Shown here: in pieces, positions 36,252 to 45,476 of the stretch
Layout: each line of letters starts with the position of its first letter
Numbering within the stretch: position 1 is the stretch's first letter
DNA from: Streptomyces griseus subsp. griseus
GTDB taxonomy: Bacteria; Actinomycetota; Actinomycetes; Streptomycetales; Streptomycetaceae
Direction of reading: 5' to 3'
Length of the DNA: 64,000 nucleotides
Assembly (NCBI RefSeq): GCF_000720255.1
Contig: NZ_JOJE01000004.1
Location: 62,001-126,000, forward strand
Translations under genes and position numbers: made by a program
Notes under the pieces: generated by a model
Seen by the model: only the letters and a program-made list of their open reading frames with translations
Told to the model about the DNA's origin: nothing
Databases searched by the model: none

Positions 36252-37102
36252 CCCCCGCCACCTTACGAAGGGACACCCCGGTGCTCACCCGCGCCCTCGG
36301 CCGGACGCCGTACTACGTCGTCGCCGGAGGTCTGGCCGTCATCTTCCTCTTCCCGCTGCTGTGGAACGCCTGGGCCTCGGTCAGCGCCCAGCCCGGTACC
36401 GCGCAGGACTCCGGCTACGGCCTCGGCAACTACAAGACACTGCTCGGTTACGACGCCGGCCTGTGGCGGTACCTCCTCAACAGCACCCTCGTCTCGGCAC
36501 TCACCGTCGCCCTGACCCTCGGGGTGTCGCTGCTCGGCGGTTACGCCTTCGCCCGCTTCGACTTCCCCGGCAAGAACCTGCTGTTCCTGCTGACACTGGC
36601 CATCCTCATGGTCCCGTACGCCACCCTCCTCATCCCGCTCTACGTGCTGCTCGGCAGGCTCCACCTGCAGAACTCACTGATCGGGCTGAGCCTGGTGCTG
36701 ACCATGTTCCAACTGCCGTTCGCCACCTTCATGATGCGGATCTCCTTCGAGGCCGTACCCCGCGAACTGGAGGAGTCGGCGCTCGTCGACGGCTGCGGCA
36801 CGGCGGGCGCGCTGCGCCGGATCCTCCTCCCGGCGGTGCGACCGGGGCTGATCACCGTGGGGCTGTTCGCCTTCCTCGCCGCCTGGAACGACTTCATCGC
36901 ACCTCTGATCCTCATCTCGGACAGCGAGAAGGCACCCCTGCCGCTGGCCGTCGCGAACCTGCGCCAGCAGAGCATGGGCGCCGTCGACTACGGCGCGACC
37001 GAGGCCGGCGTGGTCGTCCTCGCCGTCCCCTGCCTGCTGCTCTTCCTGCTGCTGCAACGCCACTACGTACGGGGTTTCATGTCGGGCGCGCTCAAGGGCT
37101 GA
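36248..37102 (+). CDS. Sugar ABC transporter permease (MalG type)
   Basis: 284 residues with six helices. The EAA loop is ELEESALVDGCGTAGALRR followed by ILLPAVRPG. Periplasmic marks are LGNYKTLL and the N-terminal YYVVAGGLAVIFLFPLLWNA. The ATG at 36248 overlaps the stop of the first permease by four bases (ATGA), so the two are made in equal amounts. It forms the heterodimeric channel of the importer. Confidence 0.95.
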   Translation: MTPATLRRDTPVLTRALGRTPYYVVAGGLAVIFLFPLLWNAWASVSAQPGTAQDSGYGLGNYKTLLGYDAGLWRYLLNSTLVSALTVALTLGVSLLGGYAFARFDFPGKNLLFLLTLAILMVPYATLLIPLYVLLGRLHLQNSLIGLSLVLTMFQLPFATFMMRISFEAVPRELEESALVDGCGTAGALRRILLPAVRPGLITVGLFAFLAAWNDFIAPLILISDSEKAPLPLAVANLRQQSMGAVDYGATEAGVVVLAVPCLLLFLLLQRHYVRGFMSGALKG

Positions 37103-37157
37103 GGCGCCGGACCACAGAGAGCGGACAACCGAAAGGACGTACCGAAGGCATGAACTG

Positions 37158-39125
37158 GTGAGGGAGAACACGGCGCGCTCGTCCGTCCTGCCGGTGGCGC
37201 CGAGCCGGGGACGGCTGCGGCCGCTCGGTCTCGACGAGGTCAGGATCACCGGAGGCTTCTGGGGCCGGCGCCGGCACACCAACGCCACCGCCACACTCGG
37301 CCACTGCCTCGACTGGATGGAACGCGTCGGCTGGACCGGCAACTTCCGGGCCGCCGCCGAGGGACGGATCCACCGCGACCGACGGGGCCGGGAGTTCGCC
37401 GACTCCGAGATGTACAAGCTGCTCGAAGCCATGGCCTGGGACGGCGTCTCGCACGACGTTTCGCACGACCTCTCGCACGCCGCGGAGATCGCGACGTTCA
37501 GCGACGTCGTCGCCTCCGCCCAGGAACCCGACGGCTACCTCAACACCGCCTTCGGACGCCCCGGACAGCAGCCCCGCTACAGCGATCTCGAATGGGGCCA
37601 CGAGCTGTACTGCTACGGGCACCTGATCCAGGCGGGAGTGGCGCAGACGCGGGCCGGCGGCGAGGGCGAGCTCGCGAAGATCGCCCGCCGGGCCGCCGAC
37701 CACGTCTGCGTCACCTTCGGCCCGGGCGGCATCGAGGGCGTCTGCGGGCACCCCGAGATCGAGACCGCCCTGGTCGAACTGGCCCGGGCGACCGGGGAAC
37801 AGCGCTACCTCGACCAGGCGGCCCTCTTCCTCGGTCGGCGCGGCCGGCGCACCCTCGCCGACATCGAGTTCGGCCGCGCCTACTTCCAGGACGACATGCC
37901 CGTCCGTGACGCCACCGTGCTGCGCGGCCACGCCGTCCGCGCCCTCTACCTCGCGTCCGGCGCCGTCGACGTGGCCGTGGAGACCGGCGACGAGGACCTG
38001 CTCGCCGCGGTCGTACGCCAGTGGGAGGCCACGGTCGCCCGCCGCACCTACCTCACCGGCGGCATGGGCTCCCACCACCGCGACGAGTCCTTCGGCGACG
38101 ACTTCGTACTGCCGCCCGACCGCGCCTACTCGGAGACCTGCGCCGGCGTCGCCTCCGTGATGCTCAGCTGGCGACTGCTGCTCGCCACCGGCGACCCGCG
38201 CTACGCCGACCTCGCCGAACGCACCCTGTTCAACGTGGTCGCGACCTCCCCGTCCGAGGACGGCCGGGCCTTCTTCTACGCCAACACCCTGCACCGGCGC
38301 CACCGGGGCACCGTGCCGCCCGCGGACCGTGACAGTCCGCGCGCCGAGTCGAGCCTGCGGGCCCCCTGGTTCGCGGTGTCGTGCTGCCCGACCAACGTGG
38401 CCCGGACACTGGCGGCCCTGCCCGCGTACCTGGCGACGGCGGACGACCACGGCATCCAGCTGCACCAGTACGCGGACGCGGAGATCACCACCGTCCTCTC
38501 CACCGGCCGGCCCGTCGCACTGCGGCTCCGTACCGACTACCCCTCCGGAGGAAGCGTGACCGTGCGGATCGGCAGGTCCCCGGACCAGCCCTGGACCCTC
38601 TCCCTGCGCGTCCCCGCCTGGACGCGGGGCGCCACCGTGTGGCTGGTCGAACCGGACGGCGTACGGCGGGCCGTGGCACCGGGTACGGCCGAGGTCACCC
38701 GCGTCTTCCGGCCCGGCGACGAGGTACGGCTCGAACTGCCCGTGACACCGCGCTGGATCACGGCCGACCCGCGCGTCGACGCGGTGCGCGGCACGCTGGC
38801 CGTGCAGCGGGGGCCGCTGGTGTACTGCGCCGAGTCCGTCGACCTGCCCGACGGACACGAGGTCGACGCCGTACGGGTGGATCCCTCCGCCGAGCCCGCG
38901 GACGGGCCGGACGACACCGTTGTCGTAGCCGGTGCACTCGCCGCGCCGGGCCCGGAGCACGACGCCCCGTGGCCGTACCGGACGCCCGACGAGGACTCCG
39001 CCCCTGCCGCGGACCCGGCGGGGATCGTTCTCGTTCCCTACCACTCCTGGGCCAACCGCGGCCCCTCGACGATGCGGGTGTGGCTGCCGACGGAGGAACC
39101 GGCCCGCACCGGTACAGGGAGGTAG
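37158..39125 (+). CDS. GH127 beta-L-arabinofuranosidase, cytoplasmic (HypBA1-like)
   Basis: 655 residues, close to the 658 of bifidobacterial HypBA1, and with no signal peptide. The zinc/catalytic set of GH127 is present: Glu326 and Cys328 in YSETCAGVASV, and Cys409-Cys410 in VSCCPTNVART. In HypBA1 the corresponding Glu and three Cys bind Zn2+, and one of these Cys is the nucleophile. Other family marks are DSEMYKLLEAM, QEPDGYLNTAF, LEWGHELYCYGHLI and LTGGMGSHH. It should cut imported beta-1,2-linked arabinofuranose disaccharide to L-arabinose. GTG 37158 has GAAGG before it; a tiny ATG-AAC-TGG-TGA ORF (37150-37161) overlaps the start. Confidence 0.93.
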   Translation: MRENTARSSVLPVAPSRGRLRPLGLDEVRITGGFWGRRRHTNATATLGHCLDWMERVGWTGNFRAAAEGRIHRDRRGREFADSEMYKLLEAMAWDGVSHDVSHDLSHAAEIATFSDVVASAQEPDGYLNTAFGRPGQQPRYSDLEWGHELYCYGHLIQAGVAQTRAGGEGELAKIARRAADHVCVTFGPGGIEGVCGHPEIETALVELARATGEQRYLDQAALFLGRRGRRTLADIEFGRAYFQDDMPVRDATVLRGHAVRALYLASGAVDVAVETGDEDLLAAVVRQWEATVARRTYLTGGMGSHHRDESFGDDFVLPPDRAYSETCAGVASVMLSWRLLLATGDPRYADLAERTLFNVVATSPSEDGRAFFYANTLHRRHRGTVPPADRDSPRAESSLRAPWFAVSCCPTNVARTLAALPAYLATADDHGIQLHQYADAEITTVLSTGRPVALRLRTDYPSGGSVTVRIGRSPDQPWTLSLRVPAWTRGATVWLVEPDGVRRAVAPGTAEVTRVFRPGDEVRLELPVTPRWITADPRVDAVRGTLAVQRGPLVYCAESVDLPDGHEVDAVRVDPSAEPADGPDDTVVVAGALAAPGPEHDAPWPYRTPDEDSAPAADPAGIVLVPYHSWANRGPSTMRVWLPTEEPARTGTGR

Positions 39126-39127
39126 CC

Positions 39128-42100
39128 GTGCCACGACCGCGAAGACGACACCACCGCCGAAGCACGGCCGTGGCGCCGGTCCTGGGACTGCTCGCCACCC
39201 TCGCCACCGCCACCCCCGCCACGGCGGACAACGCGGACATCGGCTACCCGGTCTACTCCGGCTCCGCGCACCCGGTGCCGGAGTTGCCGGCCGGCTTCTC
39301 CACCCACCGCACCCTGCGCGCCCAGTTCGAGGCCGACCGCAAGGCGGGCGACGGGACCGACTTCTGGATGGACCGCATGCTGGCCCGCAAGGGCGAGGAC
39401 CCGTCGGGGGACTGGCTGTTCACCCGGGGCCGGGCGGTGTTCATGAAGGAACACGACCCCGACCGGCTCGGGTTCGCCGGCAAGGTCGCGTACTGGGAGA
39501 GCATCGACAACCGGTCCGCGTACACCGTCGACCTGTCCGTGAACGGCGAGAAGCTCACCCTCCGCGAGGACACCGCCGCCCGCACCCAGACCCCCAGCTA
39601 CTGGCGCAGCGTGTTCACCCACGAGGCCACCGGACTGAAGGTCACCCAGACCAAGTTCATCACCGACGCCGACGTGGCCGTGACCAACCTGGCCGTCACC
39701 AACACCGGTTCCGCGCGCCGTGCGGTCACGCTGCGCGCCTCGTCGCCGTACACCACGTCCCCCGAAGGCCGTGAACTCACCGGTGCGGTGCCCGCGAAGA
39801 ACAACCTCACCACGGTCTTCCCCCGGCTCAGCGGCGACGGCTTCGCCCCCGACGAGCAAGCCCTGACCCGGAACCTCACCGTGCCCGCCGGCCGCACCCT
39901 CACCACCAAGGTCCAACTCGGTTTCGTCACAGAGGAGATCGGCCGCTCCCGCACGGAGTACGACGCGGTGCGCACCGCCACCCCGGCCGCCGCCTTCCGC
40001 ACCCATGTGCAGACGTACAACCGCTGGTGGGGGGAGAACCTGCCCTACCTCGACGTTCCCGACGACAACATCGAGAAGACGCTCTACTACCGCTGGTGGC
40101 TGCTGCGTTACAACTACCTCGACGCCGACATCCCGGGCAACGACTACCAGTTCCCCACCTCCATGGAGGGCGTGCTCGGCTACAACAACGCCATCGCGCT
40201 GACCGTCGGCATGTTCGTCGACGACCTCAAGTACCTGCGCGACCCGAGCTACTCCTACGGTCCCTGGGTGTCCGCGGGCGAGGTGTCGAAGAACGGCAAG
40301 TACACCGACAACCCGGGCGACCCGGAGAACTGGTCCAACAGCTACACCCAGTACATCTCCGAGGCCGCCTGGCGCTCCTACCAGGTGCACGGCGGACCCG
40401 ACGGCGTGGTGCGCAACCTCGCGCGGTACGCCGAGAAGGACGTCAGGGGCCAGCTCGAGAACTACGACCACGACGGCAACGGGCTGATCGAGTACGACTG
40501 GGGCGCGATGACCGGCAACGACGCCGACGCGGTGTCGTTCGACTGGAAGCCGGGCAACATGGACCGCGCCGAGTCGGCGTACGTCCACAGCAACGCCACG
40601 GCCGCGGCCCGCGCCTACGACCTGCTCGGTGAGAAGGACAAGGCCGACGAGATGCGCGGGGTCGCGCAGCGCGTCAAGGACGGAGTCCTGAAGTACCTCT
40701 GGGATCCGAAGGACAAGCTGGTCAAGCACCGGCACGTCGCCAGCGACACCCTGGTGCCCTGGAAGGAGATCAACAACTACTACCCGTACAGCGTGGGCCT
40801 GATGCCCACGCCGGACGAGGACCCGCAGTACCTGGAAGCCCTGCGGCTGTGGGCGGACGACAAGCAGTACCCCGTCTTCCCGTTCTTCACCGCCAACCAG
40901 GCCGACAAGGCGGAGGCGGCGGAGCAGGGGCACCCGGGGAGCAACAACTTCTCCGTCATCAACTCCACCGTCACCTTCCGCTTCCTCTCCTCGGTGCTGC
41001 GGAAGTACCCGAACAAGTACATCGACAACAGCTGGTACAAGAAGCTGCTGTCCTGGAACGCCTGGTCCCACTACGTCGACGGCGACAACCGGTGGCCCGA
41101 CCAGAACGAGTTCTGGTCCGACGGCAGCGCCGACCCGCAGAAGATCGGCTACCGCTCCTGGATCCACCACACCATCCTCGGCACCACCAACTGGACCGTC
41201 ATCGAGGACGCGATGGGATTCCGGCCGCGCGACGACCGGAAGATCGAGTTGTCGCCGATCGACATCGACTGGTCCCACTTCGCGGTGACCGACATCAACT
41301 ACCGCGGCACCGACGTGGCCGTACTGTGGGACCAGCCGGGCGACGAAAAACGGCCGTACGGCAAGCGAGTCCCCGAGGGGTACTCCCTCTACCTCGACGG
41401 GAAGCTCGCCCTGACCGCCGACCGCCTCACCCACCTCGTCTACGACCCCGTCACCCGCAAGGTCACCTTCCCCGACGGCGGCGGGGCCAAGGCCCGGACC
41501 ACCGGGCTGCGTACGGCCGTCGCCGAACCGCAGGCCGTGCGGTACGGCCCGAAGGACCGGGTCACCGACCTCTTCGCCAAGGCCGGCCGGGACCTGACGG
41601 GCAGAGCGAAGGACGACCTCGCCGTCGGCGCCACCGCCCGCGCCTCCCACGAGGCACCCGGCCGGGGAGTGGCGGGAGCGGTGGACGGCTTCACGATCAA
41701 CGAGCCCTTCTGGGGCGCACGAGGGTCGGGCAACGCCGAGGACTGGTACGAGATCGACTTCGGGCGCTCGCGTCAGGTCGACGACGTCAGGGTCCACTTC
41801 TACAGCGACAAACGGCCCGGCGGATACGCCGAACCCGCCCTCTACAGCGTCCAGTACCAGGACGGCGGCGGGCAGTGGAAGGACGTGCCCGGCCAGGTCA
41901 AGTCGCCCGTGTACCCGCGGGCCAACCTCAACGAGGTGCGCTTCCGTAAGCTCACGACGGGCAAGCTGAGGGTGCTGATGCGTCACCGCGACGGTCACAC
42001 CAGCGGACTGAAGGAGATCCAGGCGTTCGCCACCGGCGTCCGGCCCCCGGCGGCCCGCAACCACGCGCCGTACGTCGAGGCATGGCGGGACACCACCTAC

Positions 42101-43267
42101 AGCCGGCCCGGGCAGGTCCGGTTGACGGGGATCGTCGAGGACGACGGGCTGCCGGAGCGCAAGCTGTCGTCCTCGTGGAGGGCGGTGGGCGGCCCCGAGG
42201 GCGCCGCCGTCATCCTCGACACCCCGAACGCCCCGACCACCGTCGCCCGCTTCACCGAGCCCGGCACCTACACCCTCGAACTCACCGCCACCGACGGCGC
42301 GTCGACGTCCTCGAAGCAGGTCGTGGTCAAGGCGGAGGGGCTCGCCGACGGCCAGGTCAACGTGGCCCCGGCCGCGACACCCACGGCGTCCTACACCTCG
42401 GGCTGGGAGTCGGTCGCGGCGATCAACGACGGCCGCGAACCCGTCTCCTCCTCCGACGCCCCACGCTGGGGCAGCTGGCCGCAGAAGGGCACCCAGTGGG
42501 TCCAGTACACCTGGGACGAGCCGGTCCGTGTGGACGGCTCCGACCTGTACTTCTTCCGTGACGCCCAGCCGGGCGCGGCCGACGGCGTCGGCGTCCCGGC
42601 CTCCTGGGTCATCGAGTACCGCGACGGCGACACCTGGCGCGAGGTCGCCTCGCCCAGCGGCTACGGCACCCAGGAGGACCGCTACAACCGGACCACCTTC
42701 ACGCCGGTCACCACCACCGCCCTGCGCGCCCGGCTGACCGGACACCCGAACCTGGCGCTCGGCGTGCAGGAGTGGAAGGTGTACGCCGAGACACCGGAGT
42801 CCGTGCGCGAGGTCCACGTCCCCACCCCGCGCGGCAAGATCCCCGAACTGCCGCGCGAGGTGACCCTGATGTACCCGGACGGCTCCACGGCCCGCTCGCC
42901 CGTCGCCTGGCCCGCCCTCACCGCGGACCAGGTCGCCGAGGGCGGCACCAGCGTACGGATCACCGGGCTCGCCGACCGGGCCGGCCGGCCCGTCACCGCG
43001 ACCGTGTGGGTGCGGCAGACGGACGCCGTCGAGATCACCAGCATCGCGGAGGAGCGGGTCACCGCCCGCGCCGGACGGGCACCCACGCTTCCCGCGACCG
43101 TCGTCGCCACCTACAACGACGGCTCGAAGGACAGCGGCGTCCCGGTGACCTGGGACCCGGTGGACCCGGACCGCTACGCCGGGCCCGGGACCTTCGAGGT
43201 GAAGGGCACCGTGGCGGGCACCACGTACCGCGCCACGGCGACCGTCACCGTGACCGCCCCCTCATGA
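39128..43267 (+). CDS. Very large secreted GH121/MGH1-like glycosidase with discoidin and Ig-like domains
   Basis: 1,379 residues. A basic N-terminus and signal peptide (ending TATPATADN) precede a catalytic (alpha/alpha)6-like region very similar to the 29225-32476 protein: GTDFWMDRMLARKG, VFMKEHDPDRLGFAGKVAYW, IEKTLYYRWWLLRYNYLDAD, DPENWSNSYTQYISEAAWRS (Glu412), WKEINNYYPYSVG (Glu547), WPDQNEFWSDGS (Glu661). These conserved Glu are candidates for catalysis. Then come a discoidin domain (NEPFWGARGSGNAEDWYEID), a PKD-like domain (about 980-1070), another discoidin domain (SGWESVAAINDG) and two Ig-like domains at the C-terminus. I infer a HypBA2-type beta-L-arabinobiosidase releasing the disaccharide outside the cell. 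GGGAGG lies before the GTG, 2 bases after the GH127 stop. Confidence 0.75.
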   Translation: MPRPRRRHHRRSTAVAPVLGLLATLATATPATADNADIGYPVYSGSAHPVPELPAGFSTHRTLRAQFEADRKAGDGTDFWMDRMLARKGEDPSGDWLFTRGRAVFMKEHDPDRLGFAGKVAYWESIDNRSAYTVDLSVNGEKLTLREDTAARTQTPSYWRSVFTHEATGLKVTQTKFITDADVAVTNLAVTNTGSARRAVTLRASSPYTTSPEGRELTGAVPAKNNLTTVFPRLSGDGFAPDEQALTRNLTVPAGRTLTTKVQLGFVTEEIGRSRTEYDAVRTATPAAAFRTHVQTYNRWWGENLPYLDVPDDNIEKTLYYRWWLLRYNYLDADIPGNDYQFPTSMEGVLGYNNAIALTVGMFVDDLKYLRDPSYSYGPWVSAGEVSKNGKYTDNPGDPENWSNSYTQYISEAAWRSYQVHGGPDGVVRNLARYAEKDVRGQLENYDHDGNGLIEYDWGAMTGNDADAVSFDWKPGNMDRAESAYVHSNATAAARAYDLLGEKDKADEMRGVAQRVKDGVLKYLWDPKDKLVKHRHVASDTLVPWKEINNYYPYSVGLMPTPDEDPQYLEALRLWADDKQYPVFPFFTANQADKAEAAEQGHPGSNNFSVINSTVTFRFLSSVLRKYPNKYIDNSWYKKLLSWNAWSHYVDGDNRWPDQNEFWSDGSADPQKIGYRSWIHHTILGTTNWTVIEDAMGFRPRDDRKIELSPIDIDWSHFAVTDINYRGTDVAVLWDQPGDEKRPYGKRVPEGYSLYLDGKLALTADRLTHLVYDPVTRKVTFPDGGGAKARTTGLRTAVAEPQAVRYGPKDRVTDLFAKAGRDLTGRAKDDLAVGATARASHEAPGRGVAGAVDGFTINEPFWGARGSGNAEDWYEIDFGRSRQVDDVRVHFYSDKRPGGYAEPALYSVQYQDGGGQWKDVPGQVKSPVYPRANLNEVRFRKLTTGKLRVLMRHRDGHTSGLKEIQAFATGVRPPAARNHAPYVEAWRDTTYSRPGQVRLTGIVEDDGLPERKLSSSWRAVGGPEGAAVILDTPNAPTTVARFTEPGTYTLELTATDGASTSSKQVVVKAEGLADGQVNVAPAATPTASYTSGWESVAAINDGREPVSSSDAPRWGSWPQKGTQWVQYTWDEPVRVDGSDLYFFRDAQPGAADGVGVPASWVIEYRDGDTWREVASPSGYGTQEDRYNRTTFTPVTTTALRARLTGHPNLALGVQEWKVYAETPESVREVHVPTPRGKIPELPREVTLMYPDGSTARSPVAWPALTADQVAEGGTSVRITGLADRAGRPVTATVWVRQTDAVEITSIAEERVTARAGRAPTLPATVVATYNDGSKDSGVPVTWDPVDPDRYAGPGTFEVKGTVAGTTYRATATVTVTAPS

Positions 43268-43324
43268 CCATCCGTCCCCCCTCCCGTCCCATGCCCGCCG
43301 ACGACCGACGATCGGAGACCGAGC

Positions 43325-45463
43325 GTGTCCCAGCCCCCCACCCGCCGCCGCGTACTGAGCCTCGCGGCAGGTACGGTGGCCGCCGTACCCCTCGTGCAGG
43401 CGGCCACCCCGGCCCAGGCCGCCCCCGCCCCGCCGGCCCCGGCTGCGGCGCCGACCCCGCCCACCTGGGCCGTACAGCCCTTCCCGCTCGACCGGGTGAC
43501 CCTCGGCGACGGTGTCTTCCGCCGCAAGCGCGATCTGATGCTCGACTACGCCAGGTCCTACCCGGCCGACCGCATCCTGGCCGTCTTCCGGGCCAACGCC
43601 GGGCTCGACACCCGCGGCGCCCGGCCGCCCGGCGGCTGGGAGACCTCCGACGGCAACCTGCGCGGCCACTTCGGCGGACACTTCCTCACCCTGATCGCCC
43701 AGGCGTACGCCGACACCAGGGAGCCCGCGCTCAAGGCCAAGCTCGACTACCTGGTGACCGCGCTGGGCGAGTGCCAGCAGGCCCTGGCCGAGCACGGCAC
43801 ACCCAAACCGAGCCACCCCGGCTTCCTCGCGGCGTACCCGGAGACGCAGTTCATCCTGCTGGAGAGCTACACGACGTACCCCACCATCTGGGCGCCGTAC
43901 TACACCTGCCACAAGATCATGCGCGGTCTCCTCGACGCGCACACCCTCGCCGGGAACGCCCAGGCCCTGACCATCGCCTCGAAGATGGGCGACTGGGTGC
44001 ACAGCCGCCTCGGCCGGCTGCCGAAGGCGCAGCTGGAACGCATGTGGTCGATCTACATCGCCGGTGAGTACGGCGGGATGAACGAGGTGCTGGCCGACCT
44101 GTACGCCCTCACCGGACGGCAGGAACACCTCGCCGCCGCCCGCTGCTTCGACAACACCGCGCTCCTGGACGCCTGCGCCGAGGACCGCGACATCCTCGAC
44201 GGCCGGCACGCCAACCAGCACATCCCCCAGTTCACCGGCTACGTCCGGCTCTCCGACCACACGGGGGAGGAGAGGTACGCCGCCGCGGCCCGCAACTTCT
44301 GGGGCATGGTCGTCGACCCGCGGACGTACAGCCTGGGCGGTACCGGGCAGGGTGAGATGTTCCGGGCACGGGGTGCCATCGCGGCCACCCTGGGTGACAA
44401 CAACGCCGAGACCTGCGCGACGTACAACATGCTGAAGCTGAGCCGGCAGCTGTTCTTCCGGGAGCCGGACCCGGCGTACATGGACTACTACGAGCGGGGC
44501 CTGACCAACCACATCCTCGCCTCCCGGCGGGACGCCCCCAGCACGACCAGCCCGGAGGTCACCTACTTCGTCGGTATGGGCCCGGGGGTCGTGCGCGAGT
44601 ACGACAACACCGGCACCTGCTGCGGCGGCACCGGCATGGAGAACCACACCAAGTACCAGGACTCCGTCTACTTCCGCTCCGCCGACGGCAACGCGCTGTA
44701 CGTCAACCTCTACCTCGCCTCGACGCTGCGCTGGCCGGAGCGGGGCTTCGTCGTCGAGCAGACGAGCGACTACCCGGCCGAGGGGGTGCGCACCCTGACC
44801 TTCCGCGAGGGCAGCGGGAGGCTCGACCTGAGACTCCGGGTGCCGTCCTGGGCGACGGGAGGCTTCACCGTCACGGTCAACGGGGTCCGGCAGCGCGTCG
44901 AGGCGGTGCCCGGCAGCTACCTGACGCTGAGCAGGAGCTGGCGCCCGGGCGACCAGGTGAAGGTCTCCGCTCCGTACCGCCTGCGCGTCGAGAGGGCCCT
45001 GGACGATCCCACCGTCCAGTCGGTGTTCTTCGGACCGGTCCTGCTGGTCGCGCGCAGCCCGGAAACGGGTTTCCGTGCCTTCTCCTTCTACAAGTACTTC
45101 ACCCTTCGCGGCGACCTCGCCGACTCCGTCCGCCCCGAGGGCCGCCCGCTGCACTTCACGACCCACGGCCTGACGCTCGCCCCGTTCCATATCGCGGACG
45201 ACAGCCGCTACCACGCCTATTTCAAGCGCTCCGAGCCCGTCGTGGTCTTCGGCACGGCCGACTCGGGGGTGCCGAACCGGGCCCGCGCCGACGGCCTGAC
45301 CTTCCTCGACGTGCTCTGGCAGCAGGCACCGTTCGCGACCTCCGGCCGCTTCGTGACGGCGGTGCGCACCCTCGCCGACGGCTGGCAGTCGCAGGGGCTG
45401 TTCACCCGCGCCGAACGGGACCGTGTGGTGGCGGCGGCGGTCGGCGCACGCCTGCGGCACTGA
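43325..45463 (+). CDS. Tat-exported GH127-clan (DUF1680) beta-L-arabinofuranosidase
   Basis: 712 residues. The twin-arginine signal is TRRRVLSLAAGTVAAVPL. The DUF1680 domain shows NAETCATYNMLKLSRQLF (Glu362, Cys364) and GTCCGGTGMENHTKY (Cys432, Cys433), the same Glu plus three-Cys set as GH127. The remaining sequence (GHFGGHFLTLIAQAYA, YYTCHKIMRGLLDAH, EYGGMNEVLADLYALTG) is closer to the secreted GH127/GH146 group than to the cytoplasmic HypBA1 type. It should work outside the cell on beta-L-arabinofuranosyl residues left by the large glycosidases. It ends the right arm of the locus and converges on the next ABC permease gene. Confidence 0.92.
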   Translation: MSQPPTRRRVLSLAAGTVAAVPLVQAATPAQAAPAPPAPAAAPTPPTWAVQPFPLDRVTLGDGVFRRKRDLMLDYARSYPADRILAVFRANAGLDTRGARPPGGWETSDGNLRGHFGGHFLTLIAQAYADTREPALKAKLDYLVTALGECQQALAEHGTPKPSHPGFLAAYPETQFILLESYTTYPTIWAPYYTCHKIMRGLLDAHTLAGNAQALTIASKMGDWVHSRLGRLPKAQLERMWSIYIAGEYGGMNEVLADLYALTGRQEHLAAARCFDNTALLDACAEDRDILDGRHANQHIPQFTGYVRLSDHTGEERYAAAARNFWGMVVDPRTYSLGGTGQGEMFRARGAIAATLGDNNAETCATYNMLKLSRQLFFREPDPAYMDYYERGLTNHILASRRDAPSTTSPEVTYFVGMGPGVVREYDNTGTCCGGTGMENHTKYQDSVYFRSADGNALYVNLYLASTLRWPERGFVVEQTSDYPAEGVRTLTFREGSGRLDLRLRVPSWATGGFTVTVNGVRQRVEAVPGSYLTLSRSWRPGDQVKVSAPYRLRVERALDDPTVQSVFFGPVLLVARSPETGFRAFSFYKYFTLRGDLADSVRPEGRPLHFTTHGLTLAPFHIADDSRYHAYFKRSEPVVVFGTADSGVPNRARADGLTFLDVLWQQAPFATSGRFVTAVRTLADGWQSQGLFTRAERDRVVAAAVGARLRH

Positions 45464-45476
45464 ACCCCCGGTCCCG

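Noticed and set aside
39038..42817. A 1,259-codon open frame on the minus strand opposite the large glycosidase
   Set aside because: It is an antisense shadow caused by high GC third positions. Its composition (Gly, Val, Arg, Asp rich, no domain) is not protein-like and the plus-strand frame has clear domains.
27732..45463. A horizontally acquired island for the glycosidase locus
   Set aside because: Codon use and GC look the same as the neighbours, and I see no integrase, transposase, tRNA or flanking repeats. Transfer cannot be supported from the window.
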